A DNA stretch of 22,643 nucleotides from UBA10449 sp005883585 (lineage in GTDB: Bacteria > Chloroflexota > Dormibacteria > Dormibacterales > Dormibacteraceae), in NCBI GenBank assembly GCA_005883585.1, contig VBFD01000129.1, positions 1-22,643 of the forward strand, written 5' to 3'. The notes under the pieces are model-generated. The model was not told where the DNA came from. It saw nothing but the letters and a program-made list of their open reading frames with translations, and made no database searches. The position numbers were made by a program, and so were the translations under genes. Of this stretch, positions 6,824 through 13,384 are shown in pieces (positions within the stretch are counted from its first letter, which is position 1; the number at the start of each line of letters is the position of its first letter).

Positions 6824-9800
6824 TCAGGCGGCTGTTTTGGGAGCGCTCTCTTGCGACGCGGCGGCCGTCTGTTCAGCCTGCGCTTGCAGCGTTGCCACCG
6901 GAAGCACCTGACGGAATTTAGCGATGGCGGACGGCCAATCCGCCAACAGCGCCGCGGCACGCGGGCTGCCGGTTCTGCGAGCGTGCTCCTCGACCAGCGT
7001 GCGCAGCTCGGCCTCGTCCTCGGCGGGGACCTCTCGCGCGACCACGCTGTCGGCGTTGAGCTGGCTCCACTCGGTGAGGTAGGCGACGCCGCCGGTCATA
7101 CCTGCGCCCGCGTTCCATCCCACCGGACCCAGCGCGACGGCGACGCCGCCGGTCATGTACTCGCAGAAATGATCGCCCGCGCCTTCGACCACCGCCATCG
7201 CGCCTGAGTTGCGCACGCAGAACCGCTCGCCGACCCGACCGGCCACGAAGAGCCGGCCGCCGGTGGCGCCGTAGCAGATGGTGTTGCCGGCAAGCACCGG
7301 GTCGGCTGACGCGTCATCCGCGAACGGCCGGATCACGATCACGCCGCCGCCCATGCCCTTGCCCACGTAGTCCTGGGCCTCGCCTTCGAGGGTCAGCTCA
7401 ATGCCATCGTCGATGAACGCGCCGAAGCTCTGTCCCGCGCTGCCGCGGTAGTGGCGCGACTCACCGGGAGCGAAGGCCGCGCCAACTGTGCGCTTCGAGT
7501 TGTCGATGATCCCGCTCGGCGGCGGTGCCGGGGGCGCCTCGCCGTTTCGCGCCCACAACCGGCGCCGGGGCAGCGACGCATCTTCGGCGGGGGCTTGCAA
7601 GATGAATGAGAGGTCGAGGGCCGCGGTGGCGACCGGCTCGAGCAGGTCGACCCTGCCCACGGCTTCGTCCAGCGTCGCGAGTCCAAGCGCCGCGAGGTGC
7701 TCGCGCGTCTCACCGGCGATGTGGAACAGGTGGTTGATCACGTGCTCGGGCCGGCCTTCGAACTTGGCGCGCAGGTCGTCGCGCTGGGTCGCGATGCCCG
7801 TCGGGCACGTGTTGAGGTGACACTGCCGCGCCATGTCGCAGCCGAGCGCGACCAGAACCCCGGTCCCGAAGCCGAACTCTTCGGCGCCGAGCAGCGCGGC
7901 GATCACGATGTCGCGCCCGCTTCGCAGCCCGCCGTCCGTGCGCAGGCTGACGCGCTCGCGCAGCCGGTTCGCCACCAGGACCTGCTGCGTCTCGGCGAGA
8001 CCAAGCTCCCACGGGACGCCCGCGTTCTTGATCGACGACAGCGGAGAGGCGCCGGTGCCGCCGTCGTGGCCCGAGACCAGGATGTAATCAGCCCGCGCCT
8101 TTGCGACCCCGGCCGCGATGGTGCCGACGCCGGCCTCGGAGACGAGCTTGACGCCGATGCGGGCGTGCGGGTTGACCGTCTTCAGGTCGTGGATGAGCTG
8201 GGCGAGATCCTCGATCGAGTAAATGTCGTGGTGCGGCGGCGGCGAGATGAGCTGCATCCCGGGCTGCGCGTGCCGCAAGCGCGCGATGAGGCTCGTCACC
8301 TTGAGCCCGGGCAGCTGGCCGCCCTCTCCCGGCTTAGAGCCCTGCGCGATTTTGATCTCGAGCTCGTCCGCGCGCTTGAGGTAGCGCGGGGTGACGCCAA
8401 ATCGCGCCGACGCGACCTGCTTGACGCGATTGTCGCGCCGGCCGCCGTCGCTGTCGTCATAGGTCGCAGGATCCTCGCCGCCTTCGCCGGAGTTGGACCG
8501 CGCGCCGATCTGATTCATCGCGATCGCCAGCGCCTCATGCGCCTCAGGCGACAGCGCGCCCAGAGACATCGCGGTGCTCACGAATCGCGTGACGATCTCG
8601 GTGGCAGGCTCGACGTCCTCGATCGGCAGAGGATGCTGTGCATCTTTGATGTGGAGCAGCTCGCGTAGCGATTGCGGCTCGCCCATGCTCGACAGCCGCC
8701 GCCACTCGTGATACGCATCCGCATCGTTTTCACGCGCGGCCTTCTGCGCCGCGCGGACCGCGAGTGGGTTGTAAGCATGATGCTCGCCAGCTTTGCGGAA
8801 TCGAACTCGTCCGTGGTCTGCGAGCGTCGGAACCTCGTCGGACTGGGGCGCCATCTTCTGGATATCGGACAGGTCCACGCCGCCGATGTTGGAGGGCACG
8901 GTCGGAAAGCAAAGCTCCATGACCTCCGCGCCGAGTCCGAGCGCTTCGAGGACCTGCGCGCCGCGGTAGCTGTCGACGCACGAGATTCCCATCTTGGCCA
9001 TGACCTTGAGCAGGCCCGCATCCAGCGCTTTGCGATAGCGGGTCTCGCCGCCATCGGACGACGCGGCGGCGGTCGCGAGCGCGAGGTATGGGTGGACCGC
9101 GCTCGCGCCGATGGTGATGAGGCACGCGACGTCGTGAACGTCGACGACGTCGCCCGCGATCGCGACCAGGTCGTTCGCCATGCGCCGGCCGGACTTCAAG
9201 AGCGATTCGTGGACCGCACCAACCGCAAGCGCCATCGGGATGGCAGCACGCTCGATGCTCGCGCAGCGGTCGCTGATGGCGACGATGCCCTCGGCCCTTG
9301 ATGCCTCGGCGCAGATGCGCAGGAGCGCGTCGCGCAGGGATTCGCCACGCGCATACGTTGCGTCGATCACGGTCGCGCCCTCGAGCACCCTGGTGAGCTC
9401 GGCCGCTCCCAGCACCGGTGACTCGAGCTCGAGCAATGTAAACCCCACGAACTCAGAGGCTTCGCCGTGAGTTCGTGGGGGCCCCTGAGACTGCGTGCCG
9501 GGGATCGCCGGGTGGTGGCTGCGCCGCAGCTCGCGATCGGCGCCGCCCTCGGGCTCCAGCGTGCCGCGGCGGGCTCCGATCAGCACGCGAAGCGACATCA
9601 CGGCCTTCTCGCGTAAGGAGTCGATCGCCGGGTTCGTGACCTGCGCGAAACGCTGTCGCAGGTAGCCGTACATGCGGCGTGGCGTGCGGCCGAGCGCGGC
9701 GATGGGAATGTCGTCGCCCATCGAGAACACCGCCTCGGCCCCGGTCTCGGCCATCGCGGCGACCACGATCTTCACGTCCTCGGAACCCCAGCCGTGCAAT

Positions 9801-11110
9801 TTCTGCTGGCCCGCGATGTCCTCGGGCGCCTCGATGTCGAGATGGCGGCGCTCGACCGGGACCAGGACGCGGTCGGCCAGCAAGCCGTAGTCGTGGCGCG
9901 CAGCCGCGCGCTCTTTCGCTTCGGCGTCCTTCAGCACCGATCCGTCGCGAGTGTCGACGAGCAGCATCTGGCCGGGGCCCAACCGGCCCCGCTCGACGAC
10001 CGTTGCCGGCTCCATCGTCACGACGCCCGCCTCCGACGCCGCGGCAACCAGCCCGTCGCGACTGCGCTGCCAGCGCAGCGGACGCAGGCCGTTGCGGTCG
10101 AGCGAAGCGCCGACCACAACTCCGTCGCTGAAGGCGAGAGCCGCGGGGCCGTCCCAGGGTTCGAAGCGGATCGATTGGTAGCGGTAGAAGTCGCGCACGG
10201 CCGCGGCGAGATCGCCGCGTCCTTCCCAGGCGTCGGGGACGAGGCTCATCAACGCCTCCGAAACCTCCCAGCCGCGGCGAACGAGGAGCTCGAGTGCGTT
10301 GTCCAGCGAAGCCGAGTCCGAACCTTCGGGCCAGATGACGCCGCGAAGCTCGGGCTCGAGCTCAGCCTCGCGCGCCCGCATCCAGGAGCGGTTGCCGGTA
10401 ACTGTGTTGATCTCTCCGTTGTGCGCGAGCAGGCGGAACGGCTGCGCGAGACGCCAGTCCGGCATGGTGTTGGTCGAGTACCGCTGATGAAAGACGGCGA
10501 GGCGGCTCTCACAGGAGTCGTCGCGGAGGTCGAGGTAGAAATCGGCGAGCCGGGTGCCCGCCATCAAGCCCTTGTAGACGACGGTCCGGCTCGACATCGA
10601 CGGGAGGTACATGCGCACGGCATCTTCGGCTGCCCGCCGTTCGATCCGGCGGCGCGCCAGATACAGGCGATGCTCCCACTCGTTCCCATCGATGTCCGGC
10701 CTGGCGACCAGCCCATGCCAGACGTTTGGCATCGTCGCGCGGGCACGTTCCCCAAGGCTGTCGGGGTCGACGGGCACCGGCCGCCAGTCGACGAGCGTGA
10801 GGCCGGCGGTTTCGACGCCTTCCGCAACGATCCCGCGCGCCCGCTCGTCCCAATCGAACAGCACGGCCACCGCGAACTCGCCGCCGAGGAGGCGGTGTGG
10901 AACCTGGATCAGCAGACCAGCGCCGTCGCCGCTCTTGCCGTCCGCGTCGAGGCCGCCCCGGTGGGACAGCCGCGCCAGCGCTTGAACTCCGAGTTCCACC
11001 GCTTCATGACCGAGACCGGGGGTGGCGACGAAGCCCATGCCGCAGGCGGCCCGGCTGGTGGGCACATGCCCAGGCCAGGCGCGGCGTGTGGAAACAAGGC
11101 TGGGGGGCAC
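6824..11110 (-). CDS. gltB: Glutamate synthase, large (alpha) subunit
   Basis: 1428 residues from GTG 11110; GTG 11065 is also possible. Converts glutamine plus 2-oxoglutarate to two glutamates in the cytosol. The N-terminal nucleophile of the class II amidotransferase domain is Cys23 (AACGMGF), so a short propeptide is removed. The amidotransferase domain covers about residues 23-400, the central domain about 430-740, and the FMN synthase domain about 800-1180, with 3Fe-4S cysteines C1091, C1097 and C1102 in GCDMARQCHLNTCPTG. The GXGXG beta-helix covers about 1220-1400. All key residues are present. Odd points: an extra stretch of roughly 30 residues near 525-565 encodes a palindrome, and no gltD (electron-transfer subunit) lies next to it. 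The PucR-type gene is 79 bases upstream on the same strand and may control it. Confidence 0.96.
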   Translation of the reverse strand: MPPSLVSTRRAWPGHVPTSRAACGMGFVATPGLGHEAVELGVQALARLSHRGGLDADGKSGDGAGLLIQVPHRLLGGEFAVAVLFDWDERARGIVAEGVETAGLTLVDWRPVPVDPDSLGERARATMPNVWHGLVARPDIDGNEWEHRLYLARRRIERRAAEDAVRMYLPSMSSRTVVYKGLMAGTRLADFYLDLRDDSCESRLAVFHQRYSTNTMPDWRLAQPFRLLAHNGEINTVTGNRSWMRAREAELEPELRGVIWPEGSDSASLDNALELLVRRGWEVSEALMSLVPDAWEGRGDLAAAVRDFYRYQSIRFEPWDGPAALAFSDGVVVGASLDRNGLRPLRWQRSRDGLVAAASEAGVVTMEPATVVERGRLGPGQMLLVDTRDGSVLKDAEAKERAAARHDYGLLADRVLVPVERRHLDIEAPEDIAGQQKLHGWGSEDVKIVVAAMAETGAEAVFSMGDDIPIAALGRTPRRMYGYLRQRFAQVTNPAIDSLREKAVMSLRVLIGARRGTLEPEGGADRELRRSHHPAIPGTQSQGPPRTHGEASEFVGFTLLELESPVLGAAELTRVLEGATVIDATYARGESLRDALLRICAEASRAEGIVAISDRCASIERAAIPMALAVGAVHESLLKSGRRMANDLVAIAGDVVDVHDVACLITIGASAVHPYLALATAAASSDGGETRYRKALDAGLLKVMAKMGISCVDSYRGAQVLEALGLGAEVMELCFPTVPSNIGGVDLSDIQKMAPQSDEVPTLADHGRVRFRKAGEHHAYNPLAVRAAQKAARENDADAYHEWRRLSSMGEPQSLRELLHIKDAQHPLPIEDVEPATEIVTRFVSTAMSLGALSPEAHEALAIAMNQIGARSNSGEGGEDPATYDDSDGGRRDNRVKQVASARFGVTPRYLKRADELEIKIAQGSKPGEGGQLPGLKVTSLIARLRHAQPGMQLISPPPHHDIYSIEDLAQLIHDLKTVNPHARIGVKLVSEAGVGTIAAGVAKARADYILVSGHDGGTGASPLSSIKNAGVPWELGLAETQQVLVANRLRERVSLRTDGGLRSGRDIVIAALLGAEEFGFGTGVLVALGCDMARQCHLNTCPTGIATQRDDLRAKFEGRPEHVINHLFHIAGETREHLAALGLATLDEAVGRVDLLEPVATAALDLSFILQAPAEDASLPRRRLWARNGEAPPAPPPSGIIDNSKRTVGAAFAPGESRHYRGSAGQSFGAFIDDGIELTLEGEAQDYVGKGMGGGVIVIRPFADDASADPVLAGNTICYGATGGRLFVAGRVGERFCVRNSGAMAVVEGAGDHFCEYMTGGVAVALGPVGWNAGAGMTGGVAYLTEWSQLNADSVVAREVPAEDEAELRTLVEEHARRTGSPRAAALLADWPSAIAKFRQVLPVATLQAQAEQTAAASQESAPKTAA
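9444..9481. repeat. Perfect 13-bp inverted repeat inside gltB
   Basis: Arms CCCCACGAACTCA (9444-9456) and TGAGTTCGTGGGG (9469-9481) with a 12-base loop that can itself form GGC-TTC-GCC. In the gltB frame it encodes RTHGEASEFVG, around residues 543-555. This is the part of GltB that is longer than in relatives, between LEP and LLELESPVL. It looks like a mobile palindromic element tolerated in frame; no second copy is seen in the window. Confidence 0.75.
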
Positions 11111-11118
11111 TCCACTGC

Positions 11119-11124
11119 AGGCTA
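11119..11124 (-). promoter_or_regulatory. Putative -10 element upstream of gltB
   Basis: TAGCCT on the minus strand, 8 bases before GTG 11110, in the 79-base gap between the PucR-type gene and gltB. There is no Shine-Dalgarno site at a usable distance for either gltB start and no clear -35. It suggests a separate leaderless gltB transcript. Confidence 0.35.
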
Positions 11125-11189
11125 CCGAGAATCGCCGGGCCGGGCTAGTGCATTACTGACAAACGAACTGGCGAAGCGTTATGTGGTCC

Positions 11190-12905
11190 TCACATACCCA
11201 GAAGAGCCTGGACCCGCAAAGCGACGGCCAGGTTGAGGCGTGTTTCGGGATCTTCGAGGTCGACGCCGCTGATCTCGCGGATGCGATCGAGCCGGTAACG
11301 GAGCGTGTTCGGGTGGACCCGAAGACGCGTCGCCGCCTGCTGCTGCTCGCCCGTCTCCAGATACGCCCGCAGCGTCGACACCAGGCTGCCCTTCTTCGTC
11401 CGGTCGTGCTCCATGAGAGGCCCGAGGTGACGGCGACTGTAGTCGACGAGGCGTTCATCGGTCACGGCGGCGAGCAGGCCGGTGAGCCCGAGCTCCGGCA
11501 CCGAGACAACCTGGCCCCAGCGCTTGAAGCGGGCGAGGGAATCCATGACCGAGACCACCTCGCGCTGCGCCGCCGCGATGCCGCCAGGCGCATCGGTCGG
11601 CCCGCTGAAGCCGACCGACACCGTGAAGCCCGGCTTCCAGTCCGCAATCGCCTGGCGAACCTGGATGCCAAGCGCGTGACCGCGCGCCTGGTGATCGCCG
11701 GGTTCGGTGCCGAGCGGCAGCAGTGAGACGACGCTGTCCGACCGGCCTTGCACCAGCGCGCGCGGATAGCTGGCGCGCACCGTGCCGGTGACGCGGCGCA
11801 GGAACTCGCGCTTGAGTCCCTGGATCGCGTCCTCGGAGACCTGTCGGGCTTTGTTGAAGCCGCGGAAGTCGTCGATGTCGACCAGCATCACGATGTGGCT
11901 TCCGTTCAGGGGGTAGCCGAGATGGCGTGCCCGGCGCTGGGCGGCGGCCTCGTCGCCGTACGTGCCGTTGAGCAGATCCTCCAGGAACTCGCCGCGAACG
12001 CGGCCCTCGACCTCGGCGAGCTCGCGCTCCTTAGCGATGGCGAGGGCGAGGACCAGGGCCGCCTGCTCGATGGCAAGGTAGGCCAGCTCCTCGTGATGTG
12101 GCGGGTGATCCAGCACGGAGATGTATCCGAGCACCTGGTTGGCTGCAAAGATCGGCGCGATCAATCGCTCGCGCGACATCCCGACGTGCGGGAAGGCGGG
12201 CACTTTGACCGGCCCACGCTTCTGTTCGACCTCGCGCAGCATGCGCTGGATCTGGGGATCGAACAGCACGCGCTGCGGGGTGCCCTGGCGCTGGATGGTC
12301 TCCTTGCGGTGGGGGTCGCCGGCGCCGCCGGCGTGTGCGAGGAGATGGAAGCTGGCGTCCTCGATCACGACCGCGCTCTCAAGCAGCTCCGCCAGCGTGC
12401 GGCAGATCTCGTTGACGCCCTTGCCGTCGAGAACCAGCTCGGTGAATCGCCGGTGGATGTCGAGGGACCGCTTGAGGCGCCAGTGCTCTGCATTGATGAT
12501 CCGCTCAAGGAGCGGTGTCATCAGGTCGATCATCTGGACGTCAGCGCTGATCGTGAAGACGGGCACATTCAACCGGTCCGCCTCCGAGAGCATCTCGGCG
12601 GAGAGCTTCCGCAAGTAGGGATGGGGCCGGACGACCAGGCCGGCGCCGTCGCTCTCGGCGATGCGCGCGACCAGGCGCACCTGCGCGTCGGGGTCGTCCT
12701 TGATCGGAAACCCGGTCGTGAGCATGAGGTCGCCGGCGCGCGGCCTGACCTCGGGCGTCTCCATCATGCGGACCCACTCGATTGGCCGGTCGAGCCCTTC
12801 GGCACCCGCCACGAGCTTCGCATTGGCGAATGCGCCAAAACGCATGGCCTCGCGCACCGTTGGTCGGGGTTCGGTGATCTCGTCCGCGGCCTTCTTTGTC
12901 GCCAT
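11190..12905 (-). CDS. PucR-family transcriptional regulator
   Basis: 571 residues from ATG 12905 (MATKKAADEI); TTG 12914 is in frame upstream, but its T falls in a CATAAT -10-like box. Domains in order: PucR N-terminal domain (about 15-140, TVREAMRFGAFANAKLVAG through GDLMLTTGFPIKDD); a GAF-like region (about 150-290); a CdaR GGDEF-like region (about 300-430, HIVMLVDIDDFRGF); and the C-terminal PucR helix-turn-helix (about 505-560, ATRLRVHPNTLRYRLDRIREI). PucR/CdaR proteins are DNA-binding activators that respond to purine, sugar-acid or nitrogen metabolites. Sitting 79 bases before gltB on the same strand, it may tune glutamate synthesis, though this is inference. A 9-bp-arm palindrome at 12934-12958 covers its -35 position, suggesting autoregulation. 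Confidence 0.92.
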   Translation of the reverse strand: MATKKAADEITEPRPTVREAMRFGAFANAKLVAGAEGLDRPIEWVRMMETPEVRPRAGDLMLTTGFPIKDDPDAQVRLVARIAESDGAGLVVRPHPYLRKLSAEMLSEADRLNVPVFTISADVQMIDLMTPLLERIINAEHWRLKRSLDIHRRFTELVLDGKGVNEICRTLAELLESAVVIEDASFHLLAHAGGAGDPHRKETIQRQGTPQRVLFDPQIQRMLREVEQKRGPVKVPAFPHVGMSRERLIAPIFAANQVLGYISVLDHPPHHEELAYLAIEQAALVLALAIAKERELAEVEGRVRGEFLEDLLNGTYGDEAAAQRRARHLGYPLNGSHIVMLVDIDDFRGFNKARQVSEDAIQGLKREFLRRVTGTVRASYPRALVQGRSDSVVSLLPLGTEPGDHQARGHALGIQVRQAIADWKPGFTVSVGFSGPTDAPGGIAAAQREVVSVMDSLARFKRWGQVVSVPELGLTGLLAAVTDERLVDYSRRHLGPLMEHDRTKKGSLVSTLRAYLETGEQQQAATRLRVHPNTLRYRLDRIREISGVDLEDPETRLNLAVALRVQALLGM

Positions 12906-12913
12906 CGCCTTCA

Positions 12914-12919
12914 ATTATG
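12914..12919 (-). promoter_or_regulatory. -10 element of the PucR-type gene
   Basis: CATAAT on the minus strand, matching TATAAT in 5 of 6 bases, 8 bases before ATG 12905. Initiation would leave a leader of 0-2 bases, and this decides for ATG 12905 over TTG 12914. Confidence 0.5.
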
Positions 12920-12933
12920 TGTGTGCGCCGGGG

Positions 12934-12958
12934 ACAACGGCTATGCCTCAGCCGTTGT
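12934..12958. promoter_or_regulatory. Palindromic operator between the PucR-type and zinc-ribbon genes
   Basis: Perfect inverted repeat ACAACGGCT (12934-12942) and AGCCGTTGT (12950-12958) with a 7-base loop. It lies 15 bases upstream of the PucR-type -10 box, over its -35 position, and about 35 bases upstream of the zinc-ribbon gene's -10. It is too far from any gene end and lacks a T tract, so it is more likely an operator than a terminator. Confidence 0.55.
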
Positions 12959-12992
12959 GGAGGGCGCACTAGGATCCTTTCGAGGCAGGGGC

Positions 12993-12998
12993 TAATCT
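12993..12998 (+). promoter_or_regulatory. Putative -10 element of the small zinc-ribbon gene
   Basis: TAATCT, 6 bases before GTG 13005, with no convincing -35. It predicts a leaderless message starting at the GTG. Confidence 0.4.
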
Positions 12999-13004
12999 GG
13001 AGTG

Positions 13005-13178
13005 GTGACTCACGAAGACGCTCCCGCATGCGAGCGGCACGAGTCGTCCGTGCCGATGCAGCTTCGAACGCTGCACTCGGACTCGTCGCGTCCCGAAACG
13101 CTGATCGGTCTGTATGAATGCCCCGAGTGCGGGCACGAGCGCCGGTTACCGATCCGAATCGAGGAGAGCGCGGCCTAG
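13005..13178 (+). CDS. Small zinc-ribbon-like protein, 57 residues
   Basis: An open frame from GTG 13005 (MTHEDAPACERHESSVP) to TAG 13176-13178; GTG 13002 is also in frame. It carries a typical rubredoxin-knuckle half site CPECGHER (C39, C42) and an earlier C9-x2-H12, enough for one zinc ion. The middle, LRTLHSDSSRPETLIGLYECPECG, reads like the short DNA- or protein-binding zinc proteins common in bacteria: a beta hairpin leading into the knuckle. No specific function can be given. It is divergent from the PucR-type gene across a palindromic operator, so the two may be co-regulated. It ends 3 bases before the stop of the opposing pentad-repeat gene. Support comes from the Cys pattern, the -10-like TAATCT and the clean fit between neighbours. 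Confidence 0.6.
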   Translation: MTHEDAPACERHESSVPMQLRTLHSDSSRPETLIGLYECPECGHERRLPIRIEESAA

Positions 13179-13181
13179 GTC

Positions 13182-13379
13182 TTAGGTCGTCTCTCGTTCG
13201 CGGTCGGGCAGCACCAGTCGATGCACGACCAGCTCGTCGATCTCCACGTGGCGCACGCGTGCCCTGCCGATCACAAGGCGACCCACGGCAATAGCACCGA
13301 CTGCCAGAGCACCGAACGCCAACGCGCCTATCGCCATCGCGGCGAGCGCGCTCGCAACCCTCGCGCGGCTCAATGCCAT
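13182..13379 (-). CDS. Small pentad-repeat protein with a hydrophobic stretch
   Basis: 65 residues from ATG 13379, 5 bases after the aconitase stop. After MALSRARVASA the chain is a run of about nine five-residue units: AMAIG, ALAFG, ALAVG, AIAVG, RLVIG, RARVR, HVEID, ELVVH, RLVLP. The first four are hydrophobic with glycine at the fifth place and could cross or lie on a membrane. The later ones keep alternating hydrophobic positions but are charged, as in a beta-helix that leaves the membrane. It may be a pentapeptide-repeat-like beta-helix or a membrane anchor; function unknown. Spacing suggests it is the last gene of the malQ-GH13-acnA operon. Confidence 0.6.
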   Translation of the reverse strand: MALSRARVASALAAMAIGALAFGALAVGAIAVGRLVIGRARVRHVEIDELVVHRLVLPDRERETT

Positions 13380-13384
13380 CTCTG

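Noticed and set aside
9794..11236. 480-residue open frame on + opposite the gltB amidotransferase domain
   Set aside because: Arg/Glu/Asp-rich shadow without recognisable features; gltB is certain on the other strand.
12934..12958. Rho-independent terminator
   Set aside because: The palindrome is between two divergent starts, has no T tract on either side and follows no gene end.
11748..12995. 415-residue open frame on + opposite the PucR-type gene
   Set aside because: Shadow of the PucR-type coding frame; no motif, unusual His/Asp/Val content.
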